64,000 bases of DNA from Geobacillus stearothermophilus ATCC 12980. GTDB taxonomy: Bacteria > Bacillota > Bacilli > Bacillales > Anoxybacillaceae. This document shows, in pieces, positions 32,180 through 40,351 of the stretch. Location: contig NZ_CP128494.1 in assembly GCF_030369615.1 (NCBI RefSeq), positions 964,001 through 1,028,000 of the forward strand, given 5' to 3'. The notes beneath the pieces were generated by a model, which worked only from the letters and a program-made list of their open reading frames with translations, searched no databases and was not told the origin of the DNA. A program made the translations under genes and the position numbers. Position 1 is the stretch's first letter. Each line of letters begins with the position of its first letter.

Positions 32180-33169
32180 ATGGGCTTTTTTCAAAAGTTG
32201 AAAGAAAAGTGGACAAAACAGGCGGATGCCGTCACGGAAAAGTTTAAGGAAGGGCTGTCGAAAACGCGCGATTCACTCGCCGGGAAAGTGAACGACTTGA
32301 TCGCCCGCTACCGGAAAGTCGATGAGGAATTTTTCGAAGAGCTGGAGGAAATTTTAATCGCCGCTGACGTCGGCGTGGCGACCGTCATGGAACTGGTCGA
32401 TGAGCTGAAAATGGAAGTGAAGCGCCGCAACATTCAAGATTCGGCGCAAATGCGCGACGTGATCGCGGAAAAACTGATTGACATTTACCGCGCCGGCGCC
32501 GATGACAACGAGCTTTCCGCCTTGAATATGCAAGAAGGAGGGCTGACGGTCATATTGTTCGTCGGCGTCAACGGCGTTGGCAAGACGACGACGATCGGAA
32601 AACTGGCGCATAAGCTGAAATCGGAAGGGAAATCGGTGCTCTTGGCCGCAGGCGACACGTTCCGCGCCGGAGCGATTGAGCAGTTGGAAGTATGGGGCGA
32701 ACGCGTTGGGGTCGATGTCATTAAGCAGGCGGCCGGCTCCGACCCGGCGGCCGTTATGTACGACGCCATTCAGGCGGCAAAAGCACGCAGCGTTGACGTG
32801 TTGTTGTGTGACACAGCCGGGCGGCTGCAAAACAAAGTGAACTTAATGAAAGAGCTTGAAAAAGTGAAGCGCGTCATCAGCCGCGAAATCCCGGGCGCTC
32901 CGCATGAAGTGCTGCTTGTGCTTGATGCGACGACCGGGCAAAATGCGATGAGTCAGGCGAAGCTGTTTAAAGAAGCGACCGATGTGACCGGCATCGTGTT
33001 GACAAAGCTCGACGGAACGGCAAAAGGCGGCATCGTGCTCGCCATTCGCAACGAGCTGGCCATCCCGGTGAAATTCGTCGGCCTCGGCGAAAAGATGGAC
33101 GATTTGCAGCCGTTTGATGCAGAAAAATATGTATACGGACTGTTTGCCGGTTTGTTCGATGAACAATAA
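32180..33169 (+). CDS. ftsY: Signal recognition particle receptor FtsY
   Basis: A 329-residue SRP GTPase that docks ribosome-SRP complexes at the membrane. The short N-terminal region is charged, with no long acidic A domain, as usual in Bacillus. The NG domain has VGVNGVGKTTTIGKLA, DTAGRLQNK, TKLDGTAKGG and a final GLGEKMDDLQPFD. A strong AAAGGAGG ribosome site follows smc closely, suggesting co-transcription. Confidence 0.97.
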   Translation: MGFFQKLKEKWTKQADAVTEKFKEGLSKTRDSLAGKVNDLIARYRKVDEEFFEELEEILIAADVGVATVMELVDELKMEVKRRNIQDSAQMRDVIAEKLIDIYRAGADDNELSALNMQEGGLTVILFVGVNGVGKTTTIGKLAHKLKSEGKSVLLAAGDTFRAGAIEQLEVWGERVGVDVIKQAAGSDPAAVMYDAIQAAKARSVDVLLCDTAGRLQNKVNLMKELEKVKRVISREIPGAPHEVLLVLDATTGQNAMSQAKLFKEATDVTGIVLTKLDGTAKGGIVLAIRNELAIPVKFVGLGEKMDDLQPFDAEKYVYGLFAGLFDEQ

Positions 33170-33303
33170 CGGCTAGTTGGCCAGTTGCATGCCGTTTAGC
33201 GGCTCGTACGGCATCGGCGCGGCCTGCATCCGTGTTTTCCCGCCAGGCTGGCGGCCAACCGCGCCCCAGCCTTGCTTTTATGGGGGGAAAAATCGTCCTC
33301 ATC

Positions 33304-33332
33304 TTGACAAGAGCCGGAAAACAAAGTACACT
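33304..33332 (+). promoter_or_regulatory. Sigma-A promoter of ylxM-ffh
   Basis: Perfect TTGACA (33304-33309), 17-base spacer, TACACT (33327-33332), 45 bases before ylxM. It lies at the end of the 208-base gap after ftsY; the rest of that gap is GC-rich with small hairpins but no recognisable gene. Confidence 0.8.
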
Positions 33333-33377
33333 CACTTGTAAAGGGAATTTACTTAACAACGGGGGAGGGAGCGTTCG

Positions 33378-33710
33378 GTGCTCGAAAAAACGATGCGCAT
33401 GAACTATTTGTATGATTTTTATCACGCGCTGTTGACGCCGAAACAGCGCAATTACATGGCGCTGTACTACTTGGACGACTACTCCCTCGGGGAAATTGCT
33501 GAACAATATGAGGTGAGCCGCCAGGCGGTGTACGATAACATCCGGCGCACAGAAGCGATGCTTGAGCAGTATGAAGAGAAGCTCGGGCTGCTGCAAAAAT
33601 ATGAACAGCGGCGGCAGGCCATCGAGCGGCTGAAAGACTACATCAGCCGGCATTACGGCGCTGACGCCGAATTGGCGGCGCTTGTCCGCGAGCTGGATGA
33701 ACTTGATTAA
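33378..33710 (+). CDS. ylxM: YlxM family putative DNA-binding protein
   Basis: A 110-residue UPF0122 protein. It has a sigma-70 region 4-like helix-turn-helix: [20 protein letters not shown] followed by [19 protein letters not shown]. The family (YlxM/p13) is encoded with ffh and may influence SRP function or expression; its role is unproven. The GTG at 33378 follows GGGGGAGGGAG. Confidence 0.92.
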   Translation: MLEKTMRMNYLYDFYHALLTPKQRNYMALYYLDDYSLGEIAEQYEVSRQAVYDNIRRTEAMLEQYEEKLGLLQKYEQRRQAIERLKDYISRHYGADAELAALVRELDELD

Positions 33711-33728
33711 AAAAAGGGGGTGGCCGCC

Positions 33729-35069
33729 ATGGCGTTTGAAGGATTGTCCGAACGTTTGCAGCAGGTGATGAACCGCATCCGCGGCAAAGGGAAAGTCACC
33801 GAAGCGGATGTCAAAGAGATGATGCGCGAAGTGCGTCTCGCTTTGCTCGAGGCTGACGTCAACTTTAAAGTCGTCAAAGATTTCATCAAACGGGTGAGCG
33901 AACGGGCCGTCGGGCAGGAAGTGATGAAAAGCTTGACGCCGGGCCAGCAGGTGATTAAAGTGGTCAAAGAGGAGCTGACGGCGTTAATGGGCGGCGAACA
34001 GAGCAAAATCGCGGTCGCCAAAAAGCCGCCGACGGTCGTCATGATGGTTGGCCTGCAAGGGGCTGGGAAGACGACAACGACTGGGAAGCTCGCCAACTTG
34101 CTGCGCAAGCGCCATAACCGGAAGCCGCTGCTGGTCGCTGCTGACGTCTACCGCCCGGCGGCGATCAAGCAGCTGGAGACGCTCGGCAAACAGCTGAACG
34201 TTCCTGTCTTTTCGCTCGGCGAGGACGCCAATCCAGTCGAGATCGCGAAACAGGCGCTCGAGCGGGCGAAAGAAGAGCATTACGACTATGTGCTGATCGA
34301 CACGGCCGGCCGCCTTCACATTGATGAGGCGCTCATGGATGAACTGAAGCAAATGAAAGAGGCGGTCAAGCCGGACGAAATTTTCCTCGTTGTCGACGCC
34401 ATGACCGGTCAAGACGCCGTCAATGTCGCGCAAAGCTTCCATGAACAGCTCGGCATCACCGGCGTTATTTTGACGAAGCTCGATGGCGACACGCGCGGCG
34501 GGGCGGCGCTGTCGATTCGCGCCGTGACGGGAGCGCCGATCAAGTTCGCCGGGATGGGCGAAAAACTGGATGCGCTCGAGCCGTTTCATCCGGAGCGGAT
34601 GGCGTCCCGCATTTTAGGGATGGGCGATGTCTTGACGCTCATTGAAAAAGCGCAGGCCGCCGTTGATGAGGAGAAGGCGAAAGAGCTCGAACAAAAAATG
34701 CGCACGGCCACCTTCACGCTTGACGACTTTTTGGAGCAGCTCGGCCAAGTGCGCAAGCTCGGGCCGCTTGACGAACTGATTAAAATGCTGCCGGGAGCCA
34801 ATAAAATCAAAGGGCTTTCCAACATTCAAGTCGATGAAAAGCAAATCGCCCGCGTCGAAGCGATCATCCGCTCGATGACGAAAGAGGAGAAAATGCATCC
34901 GGAAATCATCAACGCTAGCCGCAAAAGGCGAATCGCCAAAGGGAGCGGCACGACCGTGCAAGACGTCAACCGGCTGCTCAAGCAATTTGATGACATGAAA
35001 AAAATGATGAAAATGATGACGAATATGCCCAAAGGGAAGAAAAAAGGATTTCGCTTCCCATTTATGTAA
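33729..35069 (+). CDS. ffh: Signal recognition particle protein Ffh
   Basis: A 446-residue SRP54 homologue that binds signal sequences and the SRP RNA. The N domain starts MAFEGLSERLQQVMNRI; the G domain has VGLQGAGKTTTTGKLA, DTAGRLHIDEALMDE and TKLDGDTRGGAALS; the methionine-rich M domain ends with QFDDMKKMMKMMTNMPKGKK. The ATG at 33729 follows AAGGGGGTGG; an in-frame GTG at 33720 overlaps it. Confidence 0.97.
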   Translation: MAFEGLSERLQQVMNRIRGKGKVTEADVKEMMREVRLALLEADVNFKVVKDFIKRVSERAVGQEVMKSLTPGQQVIKVVKEELTALMGGEQSKIAVAKKPPTVVMMVGLQGAGKTTTTGKLANLLRKRHNRKPLLVAADVYRPAAIKQLETLGKQLNVPVFSLGEDANPVEIAKQALERAKEEHYDYVLIDTAGRLHIDEALMDELKQMKEAVKPDEIFLVVDAMTGQDAVNVAQSFHEQLGITGVILTKLDGDTRGGAALSIRAVTGAPIKFAGMGEKLDALEPFHPERMASRILGMGDVLTLIEKAQAAVDEEKAKELEQKMRTATFTLDDFLEQLGQVRKLGPLDELIKMLPGANKIKGLSNIQVDEKQIARVEAIIRSMTKEEKMHPEIINASRKRRIAKGSGTTVQDVNRLLKQFDDMKKMMKMMTNMPKGKKKGFRFPFM

Positions 35070-35094
35070 ATGATGTTCTGTTAAGCGAAAAACC

Positions 35095-35123
35095 TTTACA
35101 AACGGAAAAAGAATTGTTAATAT
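35095..35123 (+). promoter_or_regulatory. Sigma-A promoter of the rpsP operon
   Basis: TTTACA (35095-35100), 17-base spacer, TAATAT (35118-35123), about 40 bases upstream of rpsP. Confidence 0.75.
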
Positions 35124-35163
35124 ACTATCTTGTGTGAACACTATACGGAGGTGCGTACAAACT

Positions 35164-35436
35164 ATGGCAGTAAAAATTCGTTTAAAACGCATGGGCGCAA
35201 AGAAAAAACCGTTTTACCGCATTGTTGTGGCGGATTCCCGCTCGCCGCGCGACGGCCGCTTCATTGAAACGATCGGCACATACAATCCGGTTGCGGAGCC
35301 AGCCGAAATCAAAATCGATGAAGAGCTGGCGCTCAAATGGCTGCAAAACGGTGCCAAACCGTCCGACACGGTGCGCAGCTTGCTGTCGAAACAAGGCATT
35401 TTAGAGAAGTTCCATAACTTGAAATACGGCAAATAA
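35164..35436 (+). CDS. rpsP: 30S ribosomal protein S16
   Basis: A 90-residue S16. It begins [20 protein letters not shown] and contains [20 protein letters not shown] and [26 protein letters not shown] precedes the ATG at 35164; an upstream in-frame start at 35134 lies before that site and inside the leader. It heads the rpsP-khpA-ylqD-rimM-trmD cluster. Confidence 0.97.
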   Translation: MAVKIRLKRMGAKKKPFYRIVVADSRSPRDGRFIETIGTYNPVAEPAEIKIDEELALKWLQNGAKPSDTVRSLLSKQGILEKFHNLKYGK

Positions 35437-35447
35437 GCGGGATGCAC

Positions 35448-35684
35448 ATGAAACCGCTCATTGAAACGATCGTCAAGGCGCTTGTCGATCATCCGGAGGC
35501 GGTGGCGGTCGAAACCCGTGAGGAAGAGACGGCCGTCATCTATGAACTGTCGATGCACGATGACGATATCGGCAAAGTGATCGGCAAACAAGGACGGACG
35601 ATCCATGCGATCCGCACGGTCGTCTATGCCGCCGCCGCTGGATCGCCCAAGCGGGTGATTGTGCACGTGAAAGAAAAAGGGTGA
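35448..35684 (+). CDS. khpA: KH-domain RNA-binding protein KhpA
   Basis: A 78-residue single KH-domain protein (B. subtilis YlqC). The GXXG motif is seen in DIGKVIGKQGRTIHAIRTVV. Family members pair with KhpB/Jag and bind many RNAs, affecting cell elongation and translation. Its ATG at 35448 has only a weak GCGGG site; 35442 is an alternative, giving two more residues. A terminator-like hairpin overlaps its last codons. Confidence 0.93.
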   Translation: MKPLIETIVKALVDHPEAVAVETREEETAVIYELSMHDDDIGKVIGKQGRTIHAIRTVVYAAAAGSPKRVIVHVKEKG

Positions 35685-35705
35685 GGATGTTCCTCTCCCT
35701 TTTTT
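35674..35705 (+). terminator. Terminator overlapping the end of khpA
   Basis: AAAAAGGGTGAGG / CCTCTCCCTTTTT stem with one T-T mismatch, a five-base loop and T-run. The khpA stop codon lies in the upstream arm. It may be partial, as ylqD follows closely. Confidence 0.65.
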
Positions 35706-35730
35706 GATATCGCCGTAAAGGGGGATGGGG

Positions 35731-36117
35731 ATGAAGCTCATTCAAACGGTCGAAGTGCGGCAAGTTGTCACCGAGCGGAGCAAACAAGAGCTTGCGGCGG
35801 CATTTGCGGCGCGCAAGCAGCAGTTGGAGCGCGAGTGCGGCCAGCTTCGCTTCGAGCAAAAGCGGATGGAGAAAAGCGGGAAATACCCGGCTAGTCTTGT
35901 AAAGCAATATTTTGCCAAAGAAATCGACGACCGGATGGAGAAAATCAAGCTGCTTGAGTTTCAGCTTGAACAGTTACATATGCTACCGTTAGGAAGTGAA
36001 TTGAAAGAGCGGGAAGTCGAGGCGCTCATTGAGGTGAACGTCGGCGACCGCTGGGAAGAGGTGACGAAAACGCGCGCCATTATCGTTGAAGACGGCGTCG
36101 TGAAAGAGATTCGCTAA
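35731..36117 (+). CDS. ylqD: YlqD family protein
   Basis: A 128-residue protein of the YlqD family, found between khpA and rimM in Bacillaceae. It is predicted to have a coiled coil at about residues 20-85 ([36 protein letters not shown]) and a small C-terminal beta domain containing VNVGDRWEE and [12 protein letters not shown]. The function is unknown; the location suggests RNA or ribosome work. The ATG at 35731 follows AAGGGGG; 35725 is possible. Confidence 0.85.
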   Translation: MKLIQTVEVRQVVTERSKQELAAAFAARKQQLERECGQLRFEQKRMEKSGKYPASLVKQYFAKEIDDRMEKIKLLEFQLEQLHMLPLGSELKEREVEALIEVNVGDRWEEVTKTRAIIVEDGVVKEIR

Positions 36118-36131
36118 GGAGGGAGCAAAGA

Positions 36132-36650
36132 ATGGAACGATGGTTTAACGTCGGCAAAATCGTCAATACGCACGGCATTCGCGGCGAAGTGCGCGTCATT
36201 TCCCGCACCGATTTTCCGGAAGAGCGATACAAAAAAGGAAACAAGCTGTACATTTTCCGCGAACGCGACAGCGAGCCGATCGAAGTGACGGTGAAAAGCC
36301 ATCGCGTCCATAAATCGTTCGACTTGCTGTCGTTTGAAGGCTATGACAGCATCAACGATGTCGAACCGTTTAAAGGAGCGATGCTGAAAGTGCCGGAAAG
36401 CCAGCTCGGTGAACTCGCGGAAGGCGAGTATTATTTCCATGAAATCATCGGCTGTACCGTCGTAACGGAAGAAGGAGAAACGATCGGCACGGTCAGGGAA
36501 ATTTTAACGCCGGGGGCGAACGACGTCTGGGTCGTCCGGCGCGGCGACGGCACCGATGCGCTCATTCCGTACATCGACGAAGTCGTTCTTCGCGTCGATC
36601 CGGCGCAAAAAACGATCATCATCCGACCGATGGAAGGGCTGCTTGAATGA
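36132..36650 (+). CDS. rimM: Ribosome maturation factor RimM
   Basis: A 172-residue 16S rRNA processing factor that binds S19 during 30S head assembly. The N-terminal RimM domain starts with the [17 protein letters not shown] motif; the C-terminal PRC barrel has [12 protein letters not shown] and [21 protein letters not shown] precedes the ATG. It overlaps trmD by four bases. Confidence 0.97.
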   Translation: MERWFNVGKIVNTHGIRGEVRVISRTDFPEERYKKGNKLYIFRERDSEPIEVTVKSHRVHKSFDLLSFEGYDSINDVEPFKGAMLKVPESQLGELAEGEYYFHEIIGCTVVTEEGETIGTVREILTPGANDVWVVRRGDGTDALIPYIDEVVLRVDPAQKTIIIRPMEGLLE

Positions 36651-37411
36651 TGCGGATCGATATTTTGACGCTGTTTCCCGACATGTTTTCCGGCGTATTG
36701 AATGAGTCGATTTTAAAGAAGGCGCAAGAAAAAGGGGCGGTGGACATCCGGCTTGTTGACTTCCGCGAATTTGCCGACAACAAGCATAAGACGGTTGATG
36801 ATTACCCGTACGGTGGCGGCGCCGGCATGGTGCTGAAGCCGCAGCCGATCTTCGACGCGGTGGAACATGTGACAGCCGGCTCGCCTGGCGCGCGCATTAT
36901 TTTGCTTTGCCCGCAAGGCGAGCGCTACACGCAAAAAAAGGCAGAAGAGCTCGCCCAAGAAGAGCATTTGGTGCTTATTTGCGGCCATTACGAAGGATAT
37001 GATGAGCGCATCCGCCAATATTTGGCGACCGATGAAATTTCGATCGGCGATTACATTTTAACAGGCGGGGAGCTCGGCGCCATGGTCATCGTCGACAGCG
37101 TCGTCCGCCTGCTGCCCGGCGTGCTCGGCAACGAAGCGTCGCCGGTTGACGACTCGTTCAGTTCCGGCCTGCTGGAGTATCCGCAATACACAAGGCCAGC
37201 CGACTTTCGCGGCATGAAAGTGCCGGACATTTTGCTTTCCGGGAACCACCAGCTCATTGCTGAATGGCGCGAGAAGGAGTCGCTCCGGCGCACGTTTTTG
37301 CGCCGCCCGGATTTGCTCGCCGGCTATCCGCTCACCGAGAAACAAAAGCAATGGCTGAAAGAGTGGGAACATGAACGCGAAACGGAAAACAGCGGCTCTC
37401 AATGCGAATAA
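36647..37411 (+). CDS. trmD: tRNA (guanine-37-N1)-methyltransferase
   Basis: A 254-residue SPOUT methyltransferase that makes m1G37 and prevents frameshifting. It has [29 protein letters not shown], the knot region [12 protein letters not shown] and [16 protein letters not shown]. The ATG at 36647 overlaps the rimM stop; the next ATG at 36650 is the usual family start and differs by one residue. Confidence 0.97.
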   Translation: MMRIDILTLFPDMFSGVLNESILKKAQEKGAVDIRLVDFREFADNKHKTVDDYPYGGGAGMVLKPQPIFDAVEHVTAGSPGARIILLCPQGERYTQKKAEELAQEEHLVLICGHYEGYDERIRQYLATDEISIGDYILTGGELGAMVIVDSVVRLLPGVLGNEASPVDDSFSSGLLEYPQYTRPADFRGMKVPDILLSGNHQLIAEWREKESLRRTFLRRPDLLAGYPLTEKQKQWLKEWEHERETENSGSQCE

Positions 37412-37414
37412 CTA

Positions 37415-37443
37415 TTGCTTGTGCCCGGCGTTTATGCTATCAT
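37415..37443 (+). promoter_or_regulatory. Sigma-A promoter of rplS
   Basis: TTGCTT (37415-37420), 17-base spacer, TATCAT (37438-37443). It starts four bases after the trmD stop. Confidence 0.75.
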
Positions 37444-37454
37444 ATCTTTTGTGT

Positions 37455-37541
37455 GACTGAAGCAGTCCGCTTAAGGACGGAAAACGATGTTCCGCTGCAA
37501 TGATCAAACGCATTGGCATGAACATCTGTGGAAGGAGTGGA
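37455..37541 (+). promoter_or_regulatory. L19 leader RNA
   Basis: The rplS 5' leader can fold as a three-way junction: outer GCAG/CTGC (37462-37465 / 37495-37498), inner hairpin TCC/GGA, and a five-pair CGGAA/TTCCG hairpin with loop AACGATG. A further hairpin CAATG/CATTG follows, before the ribosome site. This layout and location fit the L19 leader family known in low-GC Gram-positives, thought to be controlled by L19. Confidence 0.7.
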
Positions 37542-37546
37542 AAATG

Positions 37547-37897
37547 ATGCATCATTTAATCCAAGAGATCACGAAAGAACAATTGCGGACCGACTTGCCG
37601 GATTTCCGCCCGGGCGACACGGTGCGCGTCCACGTGAAAGTTGTGGAAGGCAACCGCGAACGCATCCAAGTGTTTGAAGGTGTCGTCATCAAACGGCGCG
37701 GAGCGGGCATCAGCGAAACGTTCACCGTCCGCAAAGTGTCCTATGGCGTCGGCGTTGAGCGCACATTCCCGGTGCATACGCCGAAAATCGCAAAATTGGA
37801 AGTCATCCGCCGCGGGAAAGTTCGCCGTGCGAAATTGTACTACTTGCGTGAACTTCGCGGCAAAGCGGCGCGCATTAAAGAAAAAACGGCCCAATAA
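37547..37897 (+). CDS. rplS: 50S ribosomal protein L19
   Basis: A 116-residue L19. It begins [20 protein letters not shown] and contains [24 protein letters not shown] and [16 protein letters not shown]. As far as I recall it agrees nearly exactly with the G. stearothermophilus protein. AAGGAG at 37533-37538 is eight bases before the ATG at 37547; ATG 37544 is immediately before it. A strong terminator follows. Confidence 0.97.
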   Translation: MHHLIQEITKEQLRTDLPDFRPGDTVRVHVKVVEGNRERIQVFEGVVIKRRGAGISETFTVRKVSYGVGVERTFPVHTPKIAKLEVIRRGKVRRAKLYYLRELRGKAARIKEKTAQ

Positions 37898-37906
37898 CGG
37901 GCAACG

Positions 37907-37985
37907 GTGGATCACAGCGGAAAAGGAGCTTGCTTTCAAGCTCCTTTTTTCACTACCGCCAATGATGATTACGGTAGTGATCCAC
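37907..37985 (+). repeat. Nested inverted repeats around the rplS terminator
   Basis: Outer arms GTGGATCAC (37907-37915) and GTGATCCAC (37977-37985) are perfect reverse complements. Between them lie the rplS terminator and a second inverted repeat CACTACCG / CGGTAGTG (37951-37958 / 37972-37979) whose right arm overlaps the outer arm. Confidence 0.6.
37921..37950 (+). terminator. Rho-independent terminator after rplS
   Basis: AAAAGGAGCTTG / CAAGCTCCTTTT, loop CTTT, T-run. Confidence 0.9.
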
Positions 37986-38016
37986 GACTGCAAACTTTGA
38001 TTTAGGTGGGTGGACA

Positions 38017-38568
38017 ATGGAACAGAAAAAAAGCGAATGGCGCGAATGGCTGAAAGCCATTGTTGTTGCGGTGCTGTTGGCCGGGGGCATCCGCTACTTT
38101 ATTTTTGCCCCGATTATCGTCGACGGCATTTCGATGATGCCGACGTTACATAATCACGAGCGGATGATTGTCAATAAGTTGGCCTACAAAATCGGCATGC
38201 CTCATCGTTTCGATATTATTGTGTTTCATGCCGAGGAAGGGAGAGACTATATTAAACGGGTGATCGGCTTGCCGGGCGACCGGATCGAGTACAAAAATGA
38301 TACCTTGTACGTAAACGGCAAACCGTATAAAGAGCCGTATTTGGACGAACGTAAAAAGCAGGTTGCCGACGGGCCGCTGACCGAGCCGTTTACACTTGAG
38401 GAATTGACCGGGCGGAGCACGGTGCCGGAAGGGCATTTGTTCGTCATGGGCGACAATCGCCGATTCAGCAAAGACAGCCGCCATATCGGCTTCATTCCGA
38501 TGTCAAAAGTCGTTGGCAAGGCGAATCTTGTGTATTGGCCGCTTTCTGACGCCCGGATTGTGAAATAA
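38017..38568 (+). CDS. lepB: Type I signal peptidase
   Basis: A 183-residue membrane-bound serine protease of the Gram-positive Sip type, which cleaves signal peptides of exported proteins. One N-terminal membrane helix (about 12-31) is followed by the catalytic Ser39 in GISMMPTL and the catalytic Lys80 in YIKRVIGLPGDR; the conserved GDNRRFSKDSR block is near 148-158. AGGTGGGTGG precedes the ATG. It stands between rplS and rbgA, where B. subtilis has no such gene. Confidence 0.96.
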   Translation: MEQKKSEWREWLKAIVVAVLLAGGIRYFIFAPIIVDGISMMPTLHNHERMIVNKLAYKIGMPHRFDIIVFHAEEGRDYIKRVIGLPGDRIEYKNDTLYVNGKPYKEPYLDERKKQVADGPLTEPFTLEELTGRSTVPEGHLFVMGDNRRFSKDSRHIGFIPMSKVVGKANLVYWPLSDARIVK

Positions 38569-38586
38569 ACGAGGCAGGTGATGCCA

Positions 38587-39447
38587 ATGACAGTGATTCA
38601 ATGGTTTCCCGGCCATATGGCAAAAGCGAAGAGGGAAGTGCAAGAAAAATTAAAGTTGATCGACGTAGCGTTTGAGCTGCTTGACGCCCGTTTGCCGATG
38701 TCATCGCGCAACCCGATGATCGATGACATTCTCGGACAAAAGCCGCGCCTCATTTTGCTCAATAAGGCGGATATGGCCGATGAGGCCGTGACTGAGCAAT
38801 GGATCCGCTATTTCCGCGGCCAAGGCCGAACAGCCATCGCCATCGATGCGCAAAGCGGGACGGGGGTCAGGCAAATCGCTTTCATTGCCAAAGAAATGGT
38901 AAAAGAGAAATTTGAGAAAATGCGGGCGAAGGGCATTAAAAATCCACGCCCCGTGCGGGCGCTCATTGTCGGCATCCCGAATGTCGGCAAATCGACGCTC
39001 ATCAACCGGCTCGCCGGCCGCCATATCGCCAAAACCGGCGATAAGCCGGGGGTGACGAAAGCGCAGCAATGGATCAAAGTCGGCAAAGAAATGGAGCTGC
39101 TTGATACGCCAGGGATTTTATGGCCAAAGTTCGAGGATGAAGACGTCGGCTTCAAGCTCGCGGTCACCGGAGCGATCAAAGATGAAATTTTGAACTTGCA
39201 AGACGTCGCTGCCTATGCGCTCCGCTTTTTGTCAGTCCATTATCCGGAACGGCTGTCGGAGCGCTACCGCCTTGACAGCATCCCCGATGACATCGTCGCC
39301 TTATTTGACGCCATCGGCCGGCGGCGCGGCTGCCTGACAGCGGGCGGCGGCATTGACTATGACAAGGTCGCTGACATTGTCTTATACGACATTCGCACCG
39401 AAAAATTAGGACGGTTGAGTTTTGAAACGCCCGCTTCCTGGACGTAA
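38587..39447 (+). CDS. rbgA: Ribosome biogenesis GTPase RbgA (YlqF)
   Basis: A 286-residue circularly permuted GTPase required for late 50S assembly (addition of L16). The N-terminus has [15 protein letters not shown]4 is [10 protein letters not shown]1 is [16 protein letters not shown] and G3 DTPGILWP; a C-terminal ANTAR-like domain follows. The ATG at 38587 gives the family start; ATG 38581 and GTG 38578 overlap the ribosome site GGCAGGTGA. The terminator arm overlaps its last codons. Confidence 0.96.
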   Translation: MTVIQWFPGHMAKAKREVQEKLKLIDVAFELLDARLPMSSRNPMIDDILGQKPRLILLNKADMADEAVTEQWIRYFRGQGRTAIAIDAQSGTGVRQIAFIAKEMVKEKFEKMRAKGIKNPRPVRALIVGIPNVGKSTLINRLAGRHIAKTGDKPGVTKAQQWIKVGKEMELLDTPGILWPKFEDEDVGFKLAVTGAIKDEILNLQDVAAYALRFLSVHYPERLSERYRLDSIPDDIVALFDAIGRRRGCLTAGGGIDYDKVADIVLYDIRTEKLGRLSFETPASWT

Positions 39448-39469
39448 TGGCGTCCGGCGGGCGTTTTTT
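39426..39469 (+). terminator. Terminator overlapping the rbgA stop
   Basis: Outer stem AACGCCCGC / GCGGGCGTT with inner stem GGACG / CGTCC, then a T-run. The rbgA stop codon lies in the apical loop. Confidence 0.75.
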
Positions 39470-39523
39470 GCTTCGCAGCCGGCTGAACATGGCCGATAGT
39501 ATAAGTAGAAAAGGGAGAGAAAC

Positions 39524-40303
39524 ATGAAGGAGTACACGGTAAAAGAAATCGAAGCGCTGCTTCCGGAGCTTGGCGGCGAGGATGACCCGCGCTGGGAGAT
39601 GCTGCGGCGCGATGAACGGAAAAGCGTGCAGGCGCTGCTTGCCCGTTTTGTGAAACAAAAAGAGCGGGAAAAAGTGATGCGGCGGCGTTGGGAGGAGTTG
39701 ATGCGCTATGAGCGTGAACTGTACGCCGCCGGCATCGAACGAATCGCCGGCATTGACGAGGCCGGGCGCGGGCCGCTTGCTGGCCCGGTCGTCGCGGCGG
39801 CGGTCATTTTGCCGCCTGACGCCTACTTGCCAGGGCTTGACGATTCGAAACGGCTGACAGCAGCCAAGCGCGAGGCGTTGTTTGCGCAAATCGAGGCGTG
39901 TGCGGTTGCGGTCGGCATCGGCATTGTCAGTGCGGCGGAAATTGATGAGCGGAATATTTACGAGGCGACGAAACAGGCGATGGCAAAGGCGGTCAGCGCG
40001 CTGTCGCCGCCGCCTGACTACTTGCTCGTTGATGCGATGGCGGTGCCGTGCGCGCTGCCGCAGCGGCGTCTGATGAAAGGCGATGCCAACAGCGCTTCGA
40101 TCGCCGCGGCTTCCATTATGGCCAAAGTGACGCGCGACCGGCTGATGAAAGAGCTCGACCGCCGCTATCCGCAGTACGGGTTTGCCCGCCATATGGGTTA
40201 CGGGACGCCGGAGCATCTCGAGGCGATCCGCCGTTACGGCATAACGCCGGAGCACCGCCGCTCGTTCGCGCCGGTAAAGGAAGCGGCGGGCGTTGAAAAT
40301 TAG
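39524..40303 (+). CDS. rnhB: Ribonuclease HII
   Basis: A 259-residue RNase HII, which removes single ribonucleotides and RNA from DNA. After an N-terminal substrate-binding domain (about 1-70) comes the catalytic core: [41 protein letters not shown] and [20 protein letters not shown], giving the D-E-D-D active site. AAGGGAGAG lies before the ATG. Downstream of rbgA as in B. subtilis. Confidence 0.96.
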   Translation: MKEYTVKEIEALLPELGGEDDPRWEMLRRDERKSVQALLARFVKQKEREKVMRRRWEELMRYERELYAAGIERIAGIDEAGRGPLAGPVVAAAVILPPDAYLPGLDDSKRLTAAKREALFAQIEACAVAVGIGIVSAAEIDERNIYEATKQAMAKAVSALSPPPDYLLVDAMAVPCALPQRRLMKGDANSASIAAASIMAKVTRDRLMKELDRRYPQYGFARHMGYGTPEHLEAIRRYGITPEHRRSFAPVKEAAGVEN

Positions 40304-40351
40304 CCGGCCCCACGGCTGGGATGCGGGCCGGGACGAAAGGGGGAAAGCAAA

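Noticed and set aside
33190..33342. A short open frame of about 50 codons in the ftsY-ylxM gap
   Set aside because: No ribosome site, no recognisable sequence, and it runs through the ylxM promoter.
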